Source of the DNA: Melanocharis versteri
Taxonomy: Eukaryota; Chordata; Aves; Passeriformes; Melanocharitidae
Reading direction: 5' to 3'
Assembly (NCBI GenBank): GCA_013397845.1
Contig: VZTG01003728.1
Span: 258,752 to 322,751, forward strand
DNA length: 64,000 nucleotides
The notes beneath the pieces were generated by a model. It searched no databases and was not told the origin of the DNA. It saw only the letters and a list, made by a program, of their open reading frames with translations. Below are positions 43,776 to 55,710 of the stretch, in pieces (position 1 is the stretch's first letter; the number at the start of each line of letters is the position of its first letter). The position numbers and the translations under genes were made by a program.

Positions 43776-46700
43776 AGGCAGATCCCAGGCTGGCCAAGGT
43801 GTTGCAGAGTCCTATAATCTATGCTTTCTCTCTCTATTTATATCTAAGTATTTCATAATTTTAATATCATGTATATAATTTTAACAGTTAATCTCTTACC
43901 CTGTGGGACATTCAATAAAGGGTAAGATACACAGGATGGTTGCTGTTTGTAATCCCTTTTGAAAGTTAGAAGAAAAAGTTCTTTATCATTGATGGAGATT
44001 AACACTTTTTCCCTAGCAAGTTAATTGTTTTTTAGATCTCTGCTTAAAACAAACAGGCAGTAAAATAGGCTTGGTCTGATCCCAGAGTACTGGGAACATA
44101 GAACTGAGCCTGCTGTCAGTCAGAAGAACTTCAATGCTGCCAAACTCAGAGCAAATAACTCCTTTGGGACTACAATGTCTTAGAGCTGAGATAGTTGTGG
44201 TTTTCAGGTACTTAATGCAGTTTTACTGATGCTCCTCGCAGGGTGGCAAGGGAGGTCACATCGCTGATGTGAGAGGCAGAAAGCATTTGTTATCTGGTAA
44301 TTAGGTGAAAATCTGCCTTTCAGAGGTTGTAGATCATGCAGAAATTAGCAGAGCAAGAATAAGTAGAGATTTGGCCTGACTAACCAGGTCTGATGATCCT
44401 TTCAGAAGATAAAGTCATTCTGACTGAACCTTTCCTTTGAAACCAAGCAGTGGTCTGGCATGTGTGCATATTAAGCGGCAATTCGAATGATCATCACTGA
44501 GCTCTGTTAGTCTAGGAGAGTTAGATCCTGCACAGAGAGGCAGAAACTCTATTAATACTCTGCTTTCACATAGATATTAATTTTTTAAAGAGCTGATAAT
44601 AAATTGAAAGAGCAGCAGCTTAAACGTTGCTAGATTCAGTCTCAGTTGTGTTCAAAGAATTATAGATGCTGCAAGCCCAGGTGGTAAAAGAAACCGTGAA
44701 ATGTCTAAATTTGCTGTCTTGCTGAGTTGCTGATCACTTGTCAAACAGGGTGTTATAAAAGAGAAATCTAGTAATCTGAATAAAAAGACATTGCTAACGG
44801 TCAAACTTGTGCTATGTTAGTTGGAAAAGAGCAATTATGGTTTCCCTTTTCCCTATCCCAGGGAATTTTAGACCAAAGGCAGTAAAGCGTGATTCCCCTC
44901 CTTGCATGTTTATAATGTGTTCATTTGCCTCTCTATTAAGATGAAGCCAAAAATCCTTTGGTGTTATATTTACTGAATTTATAGTGCACTACTGAACTCT
45001 GCCGTAATCTAAAAGCACTAGAAGAAGTTGAGTTACCTACTGTTTGTGCCAGAACTTGTGAGATCTAGAAAAAAATTAAACACTTGGCTCTAGTAAGACT
45101 CTCTGTGTCCAAGCGAGGTTTCATTTGAAACCCACAGTCAGAATGTATACTTATCCCATCTAATGCTACTTATCATCAGATATCTGTCACTTCCTATGTG
45201 GTGTTGAAACAGGCAGAAGCTTTCTGAAAAGATGAAGCTAAACTTAAGACAAGACCAGGAAAAACACAGCTGAGAGTGTGTTTGAAATATGAGTCTTCTA
45301 AGATCAGCTGAGCAAAGCAGAAGTAGTATGAGGGAAAAAAAGAAAGGTGCAAAACCAGATGTAACTCTCTTTTTTAAGTACTATTTTATCTTCACTTTAC
45401 TTCCTGGTTTCCAACTGTGCTTTTGTAACTGTCAGCATCATTACAGCTTGAGACTGTAAGGATAAATGGAAAGCTTAAATTATAGGTAGTAATTTTCTAG
45501 ATAGCCTACAATTAAATAGCATCCTTAAAAACTAATATATTTTTTTCAACTTCTTCGCCTATTTCTTTCTTTCTAAATCTAAGTGGTAGGCTATGTGACC
45601 AAATACCCACAAAGGAGCTCAGAAGAGACAATGGCAGGAGGGGGAGGTTGCTAAGCCCATCAAGAGGAGCCAGCAGCTCACTAAATGCCCATTTGCACAC
45701 AACAAGCCAAGCCAAGGGCTCCTGAGGAATGACCACCTTGTCTGGTCCCTCCTGAAAACATGGAAAAAATCAAGTGGAAGGGAAGGACCTTGAATGTAAG
45801 GAGTGGTCTCACAGAGTGTTTGATACAACTTTTCATGATCAGATACGGCAGACAGAAAAACAAGACATTCCTGAAGCATTCTTAATGAAGGGAATATCTG
45901 CATTCTTAATAAGTTCCTGCTAATTTTTTTAGTTCAAATTGGAAATAGAATTTTTGTTTCAGAGCTGTGAAAACTAGACAAAGGTGTGTCTTCAGCTGCA
46001 GTCTCATAAAAAGGTGGCTCCCTTGCAAGATGAAATCTGTTTGAATGTGACTCTTGAGAACAGATTCGTCAGCCTCCACCTAAATGCTTACAGGCCTATC
46101 AAGTGTTCTTCTTCAGTGTTCCATCTACAAGCCTGCACCTGGGTTTTGTACAGCCTTCGATCAGCTGCTGTGGCCTTGGTAGTGAGCTAGTAAAAAATAC
46201 GTTACAAAAATTTAGGTGGGATTTAATTTCTGTAAATCTGGGCTAGCATTGTGTCTTTATCTTTGGCTTCTAGTTTAGAGGGAAACAAGCTGTGCAGATA
46301 TGCTAAGGAAAAGTACTCAACTTGTAAACAAGAGACCAAAATTTGATCAAATTATTTTGATTTTATTTCTCTTTACCTTTCAACTCTTATCAATGCAGAC
46401 ACTATTTTGCACTTTTCGTTTACCTTGAACCAAGATGAATACTTCTATACCATACTACATTGTATTATAAAAAAAGGCATATTTTGGAACTGCACAAATA
46501 TATTCTAGAACTGCTCTCCATAAGTTAAATCAGAAGAGTTGCTGATGTTGCCAACATGGAAAAGCTACAATTTAAGGAGCATTTATTGAAGCACAGCATT
46601 CTACATTTAGAATTAGTAATTTTTTCTACTTGTTTACAATGTTGCCTTCTTAAACCTTGAGGAAGAGAGACAGACCACTGTCAGACTTACACATGTAGTT

Positions 46701-47470
46701 TTTTGAGGAAAGGGAGGGAAGAAAAAATTACATTACATACATTACAATGCTATTAGCCAGATATTTACCTCCTGGTTATGAACTGACATCTAAAGATAAA
46801 ACACAGCCCTATGATTCTCCCAGATCTAGTGCAATAAAAAAATCAAGGAAGGTATGGAGTGTAAAGTAAGCAGGAGAAGAAAGAAAACAGCTATTTTAAG
46901 ATTAATCCATGTAGGAAACCCACAATTTGTTTGTGAAGAGGAGAAAAATCACAATTTAATTGTTCAGTGTTTTGTAATGATTTCAGATTATATGTAGCCT
47001 GAAACCTTGTGGTCAAACCAGTATCAGCTGAAGGCAGTTTATAACAAAGAAAGAGGAAAAAAGAATTAAATCTTTATTTGACCTTGTAATTACTTGTCAA
47101 CCTTTGTAATAGAGTTCTCTGTATTTTACAGACCGCAAAGAAGGAATGTACTTTCTGCCCTGAGAAATGAGCTTTACTGCAAATTGCTGAGGTCCTGCTA
47201 TTTGACATTAATTTTCTAAACAGTTTTACATTTTAAAAAGTTTTAAAGACTTCTCCTGTGAAACCTTAGAAAATAAACAGGCCTATAAGTATTATTTCCG
47301 TAGTGTGAGCTACTTCATTAATGAAGTTCTAAAGATGTAAAAATGTAAATGTAGTTTTTTGTGTTTAAGACAAAGAAGATCATGTTAGGTATTTTAGAGG
47401 TTCGGAAGCTTTGCACAAAATAAGAGAAAATGGCCTCTATCTCATTTTCCTCTAACACTTTATTTGTTAA
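43776..47470. other. Intergenic
   Basis: Unique AT-rich sequence. A short less AT-rich patch at about 45600-45760 gives overlapping minus-strand frames up to 94 codons with no recognisable domain. No gene is supported. Confidence 0.55.
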
Positions 47471-47474
47471 TAAC

Positions 47475-47535
47475 AGTATAAAAATAATAAAGTATAAAAA
47501 TAATAGGGTATAAAATAGTAAGGTATAAAATATAA
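47475..47535. repeat. 15-16 bp AT-rich minisatellite, about 4 copies
   Basis: There are four consecutive degenerate copies of a unit resembling AGTATAAAAATAATA, each starting with (A/G)GTATAAAA. The third and fourth units are diverged. Nothing else is encoded here. Confidence 0.75.
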
Positions 47536-48061
47536 CAATAAAAACTCCACAGAATTGCTGGGTTTTTTCTGCTTTTGAAATGTAATAATTACTAACCAGG
47601 ATGACAGTGCTAAAAGCAAAACTCCTTGGAATTCTGGATTCTGTTTTTAATAAAACTCAACATTTTTAAACAGATCCTTAATGCAATGTATAAGAGTTTT
47701 GCACACAGGGCCAAATACATTCTGCAACTTTATTTGCTCTGCTACTTCTGATACTGTAACTGTTGATGGAATAACAGGCAAATCAACATCTAAACCTGAA
47801 CATATTTCCTGTGCTTTTTAAAATTATGCTAAGTAAATAGTTTTATTAACTTTCTGATTGTTTCTTATGGAAATTGACACAATGGTATCTAAGCATTCTC
47901 AAATACTAGTTGAGTATTGCTAATACTTTTGAAACATTTTAAACAGGTTAATAGGTCCCATATTTCACAATTTAATAGATCAGAACTAAGTATTGCAATT
48001 CAATACTATAACCCACTTTCAGTGTCCAGTTTCCAAAGTTCTGTAATGATTTTTTCTGGTT

Positions 48062-48095
48062 TTTGTTTGTTTGTTTGTTTGTTTGTTTGTTTGTT

Positions 48096-48125
<30 letters not shown>
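48062..48125. repeat. Compound microsatellite (TTTG)8(TTTC)8
   Basis: Eight perfect TTTG units (48062-48093) are followed directly by eight perfect TTTC units (48094-48125). The apparent open frames across it encode only repeated Phe/Leu/Val/Cys or Lys/Glu/Thr and are artefacts of the repeat. Confidence 0.97.
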
Positions 48126-48127
<2 letters not shown>

Positions 48128-50895
48128 GTCTCCCATGTAGCATTGTATGGTATTGTATAGCATTCACTAAAATGAAAAGTGTTGTGCAGAGGCAGGCCCA
48201 GAGAAAAATGCTCCAGATTATCACTTATCAGCCTTGACTATGAAACCAGACTCTTCTTTCTGCAGTTCTGGCTTTGTTCAAATATTTGTCCCAGCATTTT
48301 TGGCCAAGCAAAGTACTTTCAGAAGACAGCCTTTTGTACTTCATATGCAGCCCTGATTCACCCTCCAAGTCTCAAACATACAGAATGGGGCAGAGGTCAT
48401 TAATGAAAAATTGTTTTGTGATCATTAAAGTATGCAACATAACATCATGGACAGATGAGGGGAGGGAGGATTGCAGACTGCTAGGGAGTGTCCTGAGGTT
48501 CAGGCTCTCCCTGCTGAAATGCTATTACTTCTCTCAGTTTTAGGAATTGCCATGTTCACAGGAAAGGAATGCAGTGGTATTTAGTCTCTTAGACTGGAAT
48601 CAACATTTACACAAGAAAATGTTAGACAAGTAAGTAAATAGCTATCTACCCAACCTCAGAATTAACTCCATAGTTACAATATTAACTTAGATGAACTCCT
48701 GAAGGATTTTTTCCTTTCATCTGGTGAAGATTTTCATAACTCACATCAAGACTAACACTCAATCCTCCCAAATTCTGTCTTGGATATAAAATGATACATG
48801 TAATAGTGAACTTGCCCTGAGGTCTTGCTCAGATTCAGCCCCCTCTCTTACTAATACAAAGACATTCAGAACTGAATGTCACTTTTGCTTGTGGCTTGTT
48901 CACAACCCCTACCTGCTTTGAACTAGAAGCATCCTTGGGCAAGGTTCAGGCTCCCAACAGTAAGCAGAAATTTTAATGACTGTCCTGCTGCTAAAATATA
49001 TACAAAATGTTACAGTGTTGTGAGAGGAATGTTGCACTGATGATTTGGGATTTTGTTCTGTGTGTATAATTGCTCAGTGAACTCAAAACTATTTTTCAAA
49101 TAGGTAAACAGAGAATTTCAAAAGCATGCACAAACTATCGCTAGCTCTTACGTGAAACTAGACAGGATGATATTAAGTAACTTTCTGAATGGTAATAATT
49201 TCGCAGAGAATATTACTAGCCTTGGCTTTGAGAAGTGCCTTTGTAAAAGACCGATGTCCTTTCAGCTCCCTTCCCTGTTAGATCTGACGTGAGCATACAT
49301 AAACAGGTAGCTGAATTAATGTTGCATAAGCAAATCTTAGTTTCATATCTTTGTTATTTTTGAATGATTGATTTTGAAAATCGTACTGCTTTCTCCAAGG
49401 TGCTTTTTGCATTCAGAATAGACTGAAGTCTTTGGCCTATCAAAGCAAGCACTTTGAAGCAAGCAAGTAATTGGCAGCAATAGTAGATTGCTGTCCTCTA
49501 CGTGGATCTTGGATGGTTTGACCGTGGTTTTCATAAATCTAGTTGGTGAGGGAACAGAGAAGTCAAAGATGAGTCTTTTCACTCAGATCATGGTTTTTTT
49601 AAGCTCTCCATTTTTTCTAACCTTTTCTTCCCTCAGAAACAGCTAGATCATTTTGACTGGCACATTAAGTATGTCATGCTTGCCTGCAGAGGCTGCTCCT
49701 CCCAAGATCTCAGATTCCATTACTGTCTTACAAAAAGCTGACAAATTGTCAAGGTGTGTGTCTTTACCTCCTGCAGATAGGGACACAAAATAAAAGATAT
49801 TTTATTTAAAAGTCTTTTATTACTAGCATTAGCATAAATTCTGGGGAAGTGCTATAGAGGAAAATTCTTAATCTTGCTATTTCATATATTGCAAGCAGGC
49901 ATCCTTGGGGTTTTTTGTAGTTAAACAGTAAAAAGTTAAGAAATGCCAGGATTTAAAGTTGCTTACTGCTGAGTGGAGTTTATCATTTGAGGCTCAATAA
50001 TGTACTAAATGCACAGTATGGCTTTTCATTCAGAGCTGGCACATGTCCTGCTGGCTCTGTTTGGGTGGAATTTTCATGTGCCTGCCTGCAAAATGCCATG
50101 TAAACAAATACTATGGCGGGCATTTCCAAGAATATGTAATGGCTAGATGCACAAGAGCATGTTGTGTCAGAGTAATAGGATATCTCCCTTAGTGGCACAT
50201 GCCTTCACCCCTTGCTTAAGGTATCCCATAGACTGGTGTTTGGGGAAAAAAGAATATGAGAAAAAGCATAGGTGAGGTATGGATTCTAAGCCTCAGGACA
50301 GATATGAGTACACTGCACCATGGTCTCCACATCCTGGACGATGGTTGTAATCACAGGGTAGGAGATAATGATGATATTTCCTTTGTGCCTTGTTTGGAAA
50401 TAAATGTGGTCTGAGTGCAGGTACCCACAAGCGAGAAAGTCAGCATCTCTATTCCGCAAGTAAGGATTAACCTAGTCCACCCCTGCTTAATGCATCTGAA
50501 GTGGTATGCATTTAGGTACATACCTAAATCTAAGTTAGTTTCTTAGTAACTTTGGTAACTAGTTACTTACAGACATAGGTAGGGAGGCTTAAGGAACAAA
50601 GTTTTCATGGGTATCTAAATGGATGCAAGCCTTGAACCTCCTTATGAGCTTAATATATTGACTTTCCCTCTCCTGAGAGTAACCAAAAAATACTTCTCTT
50701 TGTTTGCCTGAAGGTCAGCTTTATAACATTTTCCTGTGCTTATGCTAATTAAATAAGATTATGAATTAAAAAAAGATCTGTTTTTAATGTATTTATGACT
50801 TGAATGTTCTTGCAAAACTTACACTGCACTTAAATAATATCAGAAACTGTTTTAAGAGGGATGAGTCCTGAGGATAAGCATTGGTTTCTGTGGGA
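48126..50895. other. Intergenic
   Basis: Unique sequence with no supported gene. A near-palindrome lies at 50510-50529 (9-bp arms around CA). Open frames reach 89 codons (48274-48543) without a domain. Confidence 0.55.
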
Positions 50896-50968
50896 TTTTA
50901 CTATATATATAGTAAAATATACACGTTTTTTATTTTATGTATATATAGTAAAATATATATATACTATA
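50896..50968. repeat. AT-rich palindrome cluster
   Basis: Bases 50896-50917 form a perfect 22-bp palindrome centred on a (TA)n core flanked by TTTTAC and GTAAAA. A second inverted pair, TATAGTA at 50944-50950 with TACTATA at 50962-50968, follows. Such sequence can extrude as a cruciform and is prone to instability. No gene is involved. Confidence 0.85.
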
Positions 50969-51339
50969 ATAACTGGGCGTTGGGGTTTTTTTTTACTATC
51001 TTCCAAGTTTGTCTTAGCTTCTCTTCCCTCTGGGGCAAGCTATGCCCTTTAGAAGCTTGGGAAGGAGCAAAAAGATTTGATGCATGTTTATGCAAAACAA
51101 TTCAGTTAATAGCTGAAGGGGATAGTTCTGTGAAAGTGGCATGATTTATAAAGCACAAGGTCAGCTTGGAGTTTTTGAAGCCTTAAGAAATGGATGATTA
51201 CAGAGCACCATATGGGATCAGAGACAGCATAGTTTGCACCTGCAATTGCTTTCTCAACCTTTGTACTCTGTGTAATTGATTGCTCAGAGGCCCCTGAGGC
51301 TATCCAATATGATGTGGTCTGACCTGCTAAGATGAAGAA

Positions 51340-51420
51340 TGAAAATATAAGGTAAAAACAAAACAAAACCAAAAAAGAAGAAAACCAAACCAAACCAAAA
51401 CAAATGAAAAAGAAAAATAA
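51340..51420. repeat. A/C-rich low-complexity tract
   Basis: The + strand here is almost entirely A with C and G, in AAAACAAAACC-type units. The minus-strand frame through it codes for Phe-rich low complexity and should not be read as a membrane protein. Confidence 0.85.
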
Positions 51421-51596
51421 GTAGTCTATACAGAGAAAGTGTGTCAAAAGTTGAATTAGAAGCTATTCTGTGTTGAGTCAAAAACCATCACAACTCTTAC
51501 TTGTTTTTGATCTTATTGTATATAACTAGCAAATGGTCCATACGGCTGTGCAGCACTTGTAACGTCAGCTGTGTTAATTTCTTTGTTCAGTCAATG

Positions 51597-51623
51597 TTTC
51601 TCACAGCCAAAGGCTGTGAGAAA
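51597..51623. repeat. Perfect 12-bp hairpin
   Basis: TTTCTCACAGCC at 51597-51608 is exactly complementary to GGCTGTGAGAAA at 51612-51623 around an AAA loop. The stem is mixed sequence. Its setting (no gene, no matching transposon end) leaves its origin open. Confidence 0.75.
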
Positions 51624-54076
51624 ATGGTAGGAACAAAGAGTGAAAAGACAGTCCATAGGTTCTTAGCTTCCAGCAAGGTTAACTCTGTAGTTTAGAATAC
51701 ACAGATATTAAATGACAGATGATGACAATTCAGAATGGTGCTCCAATAGAGCTGGCCTTATAAAATATTGGAGATGCTAAGATGACTATTTTTATTGTTT
51801 CTTTTCTCACGATTTTTACATTTAAAAATGAGTTGTATTGAACTTCCAGCACTGCTCTTGTCCATCTGTCCTGACTTCCCTAATTCAGCATACTTCATCT
51901 TTTTCCAAGTGTGCTTTTGCTATTCTATGGTAGATATAGTTCTGCTGAATTTGTGTGTTAATTGGTGTATGACCTTATACGAAACTCCTGCTGTGATCTT
52001 GGTATCTTTGTTTGCTTTTGTAATTTCTTTTCCTCAGTCAATCCAGCTCTTTCTCGTCACTGCTGTTATCAAAGGCCAGTCTGTATGGGGCTTTGGGACT
52101 TTGATTAAGTCTGGTCTAGTGGATGGCATCCCTGTCATAGAACCACAGGACCCTCCTGACTTTTAGGGTTCCTTCCAACCCAAACCACTCTACGATCCTA
52201 TGATGTATATATTTCAAGCTTATTTTAGTCTTCTGATGATCAGAAATGTTGTCTGTAACAACAAGTTGACATGGTGATTAGGGCAGTTAGAAGTGCCACT
52301 TAATGAACTAAACATCTCACTGAAACTAAAAATAGTGGTATTTTTTTTAATTGTTGCATACTGATGAAGTGTGCCAGTCTTTTAACACCACTTCCCACAG
52401 AAACTCCTTCCCCTTTAGAAAAGATAAATTGTGTGACAAAGTCTGGACAAGAGTGTGCACAGGCTTGCTGATAAGAAGGGCGAAGGCCTTTATTTAACTA
52501 TAAAGGCTGTTTTGTGGCTCTGCCTCTTCCTGTAATTATGGCTATGCTTTTCTAAGCTTCATCTTGTTAAAAACGTTCATACTTCTGTTTTGAAAAAGTA
52601 TTTTCCACGGTTGTATAGTACTTTTCTCCACCAGTAATGTGAAGTGGTATGAGAGAAGATCTTTCAAAAAGTTAGCAGACTAATTGACTACCTGACTCTC
52701 AGCTCCATGTGCCAAATCACATTGTGGCAAGAAAATTGTTGTTGGGAGTATTTTTAAATTCGACAGCTCGAATTTTGTACTCAAGAGTCTAAGTGCACAA
52801 ATAGAGAATTGTAAGTACATATTTCTGACCTTCTGGTCATAGATATTCTTCAATTTCCGAGGCTAGTAAATTGTTATAAATAGAATGTACAAATTAAAAA
52901 TACAAACTAATATCCTCCAGAGTAAACTACAGTGTAACTTAGAGGAATTAATTTGGTGGAGTGCTTTGGGAGAGAAAGGGAAGGGATTGCATATATCCAC
53001 TTACTACTTTCAGTTTTTTGACCTTAAAGAAATTAATCCCTTTAATTTTTTCCCTTTTATCTTGCTTTGACCATGCAAATTGTGGTGTCTGCATTTATAA
53101 AAGTGCTTACTTATTAAAGACACTTCTGAAAGCGTCCCTTAAACATTGAGTTGTGACTCATATGTCTTTCAGTGGTGTTCTGCCGCTGCTCTGTAGTCTC
53201 TGAGGATTATTTACATGTCTTCATGGCTTGTGGCACTTCTGAAATTTCTCTTAAGTGGTCAGATGTATCTGCTGGGTTATTCAATTAACTTCTGTTTCTG
53301 TGAGGTTGGAGCCTGCCACTGGAGTGAACACATTCGTGCTGTACTGACTGATGCATCTGTCTGCGATAGGCGCTTTATCAGGAAGAACTGCTCTCTTCAA
53401 CTAAAAAAGCCCTGTGACAATCAACATGAATACAGATATGGGATATCTTCTCGCCTTAAACACAGATAAATGGCCTTTACTGCATATGCCCTTTTCTACT
53501 GTTAGGTGATCAATATTAAAGGTGAACAGATATCCAAAGAAACAAAAAACAAGTTTTGCAAATGTGAGTTCCCCATCTTGCCTTTCTCCTTATTATTTCC
53601 ATATCTTGTATCAGTGTCACACAAATTTTTTATCTTTTCTAGTGAGCCTTTCCTAGATCTCTGTCTACAGCTCAATGCATTTATTCTATGGCTCCTTCCT
53701 TCCTCTATTGAATGCGGTAATTCCATCAATTCTTTCTCCAGCCCTTTTGTAATACCCTGTTCCCAGTAACCTGTCATAAATCTTTTCTATAGGGTTTACA
53801 GTTCTCCTCTCTTCCGCTGGGTACTTAAGTCATCTGGGTCTAGTGCTTTGTTGGCTTTCAGGAGTTCTAATTGCCTTCTTATCTGTTTTATGATGAGGGT
53901 AAAACTTTTCAACAATTCACTCCCCCAAGCCTAAGAAAACATACCTCAGTCCCTAGGATGCTATCTTCTTTCTTTTTGTGTAGACTGTCAAGAAAAAAAA
54001 AAGCACACCTGCAACATATTGACCATCTATCACCAGTTTCCTTCTTTGATCAGCTAGTGTTCCTCCTGTATAATTT
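51624..54076. other. Intergenic
   Basis: No gene is supported. It holds a CR1 scrap at 52116-52205. A frame of 84 codons at 53215-53469 has six or more cysteines but no TSR, PLAC or other pattern I can name. The 123-codon frame at 51795-52166 runs into the CR1 scrap, so it is not a conserved gene. Confidence 0.55.
52116..52205 (+). mobile_element. CR1 LINE 3'-end fragment
   Basis: The sequence has a GGCATCCCTG stretch, then TTTTAGGGTTCCTTCCAACC, CAAACCACTC and two decayed 8-bp tail units, ACTCTACG and ATCCTATG, at 52187-52202. This is the CR1 3' end in + orientation. The interior around 52135-52160 departs from the usual CR1 sequence, from an indel or small rearrangement. Confidence 0.85.
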
Positions 54077-54262
54077 ATTTTTGTTTTGATTGCATGGTTT
54101 TATTTTTTTGGTTTTGTTTTTGTTTTTTTTGTTGTTGTTGTTTTGGTTTGGTTTGGTTTTGGTTTTTTGGATTTGTTTTTGTTTTCTGTTTTGTTTGTTT
54201 GCTTGCTTGCTTGGGATTTTTTTTTGTGTCAGTTTCTTGTTGTTGTTTTTGTTTTTTGCTAT
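54077..54262. repeat. Strand-asymmetric G/T tract
   Basis: About 185 bp is made almost only of T and G on the + strand (runs such as GTTGTTGTTG and GGTTTGGTTTGG). The Phe/Val/Cys-rich frames on + and Lys/Gln/Asn-rich frames on minus are by-products. Confidence 0.9.
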
Positions 54263-54299
54263 ACTTTCTTAGTTGTTTTTCCACTTAGGAACAGTCTTA

Positions 54300-55686
54300 A
54301 TTATATGTTATAATTACTTTGGTTTCATCCCATATGTCTTATTCATTTCCTCTCTGGGAAACATGAATTTCTGACAACCTGCTCCTTTTCTCCCTTGTTG
54401 ATTCTGCTTTTTCCCCCAGATTTTTATGTTATTTTACGTTTATGTTGCATGTTTTTTGCAAAATGGTACAAAAAAAGCACTGCTCATGTAACTAAATGGA
54501 GATCTATGCAATTTTACCCGTAGCTATTTCAATAACTCTAAATATGTATTTCCTTGCCAAGTGATTAAAATCTCTTTTTACTGATTGCCCAGAACTAAAA
54601 AGCCTATTGGTCCTATCACTATCCAAACAAACAGACAGTCACATTGCTTGCAGTTTTCAAAGCTCTCACTCCATGTTCTAAAGTTGGTGTGTGGTGTGTT
54701 TGATTTCGGTTGTTTGCAGCTGTTTTTTGTGTGTGTGCTAACACCTTACTCAGGGAGGGAGAGGGAATGGAATTAATATCGGCTGAGTGCAAATGTCTGA
54801 GTCCAAATAAATTGCACAGGAGACTGGGAAACGTGAAATCAATCTAAACAATCAGGTCCTATTTTGGCATATGAAAATGAAAAAAGTAAAAGTAATGTAA
54901 AGCAGTGAAAAAGTATGTAAAGTAATGTAAAAGCATGAATTGCAAAGGTTTGGTTATATTTGTCCTTTCCCTCTGAGATCTATCAAATGATAATCTGCCA
55001 TTTGCAGATGAAACAAAGTTATTTGATTTCCAGACACTCTCAGTAACACATCCCCTTTCATAAATGTTTAGCATCTACATTTATTTATTGCTTTTTAATT
55101 TTTTAAAATTTATTTTATTATTACATTTATTTACTGCTCTTCCAGCCTCTGTTGGTATTTTTTTGGTAACCTTATATTAGTCCAGGAGAGACTGGGTGAA
55201 GTCGCTGCACATGGAGGGAATGAGTAGCTGCTTGTTGAAAGAACCACAGAAGCACCTAGAGACAGGAAGTAATGTCTTCTTTGTTGTTGTTGTTGCTTTG
55301 TATTGTTTAAAAGAACTTCTCCCTTCCCCAAAGGGATAATGTCTTATTTATATCACTCTGAAAACTGTGATAATGAATGGGTTTCACTGATCTCCTGGAG
55401 AGAAAGCCTATTATCTTGATTTGAGATTCCTAGTTTAAAAACAAAAAGAACTTTGGGTACTGACAGATTTAAGTTTTGTGTTAAGCGGGCATCTTTTACT
55501 TCTATATTGCTAATGGTCCTTGTTTATGTTTTATGTCCTTTTTGAGTCATCTTCCATTGGCCAAATCCACTAGGGAAGTTGTAGAGGCCCTTTATTTTGG
55601 ATGGATGATGAAGGATTTTAGATGATCCCATAAAAGGGGACCTTTCTCTCAGTGTTTGTGACTAAACTGCACCTAATCTGACCTCA
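54300..55686. other. Intergenic
   Basis: AT-rich unique sequence with a degenerate AAGTAATGTAAA repeat near 54886-54935. No gene or transposon was recognised. Confidence 0.55.
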
Positions 55687-55710
55687 TAAGACAAGGTGGT
55701 CCTTGTCTTA
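55687..55710. repeat. 10-bp inverted repeat at a CR1 edge
   Basis: TAAGACAAGG at 55687-55696 pairs exactly with CCTTGTCTTA at 55701-55710 around TGGT. The right arm is the last recognisable CR1 sequence of the element to its right; the left arm is its inverted copy. Confidence 0.8.

Noticed and set aside
51795..52166. 123-codon open frame
   Set aside because: Its end is made of CR1 3'-end sequence and its start is hydrophobic low-complexity translation of T-rich DNA.
53215..53469. Cysteine-containing frame that might be another TSR or PLAC exon
   Set aside because: Cysteine spacing does not match either module, it lies 23 kb past the ADAMTS6 stop, and no convincing splice sites flank it.
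54075..54313. Several frames that look like membrane or Lys/Gln-rich proteins
   Set aside because: All are translations of the G/T low-complexity tract.
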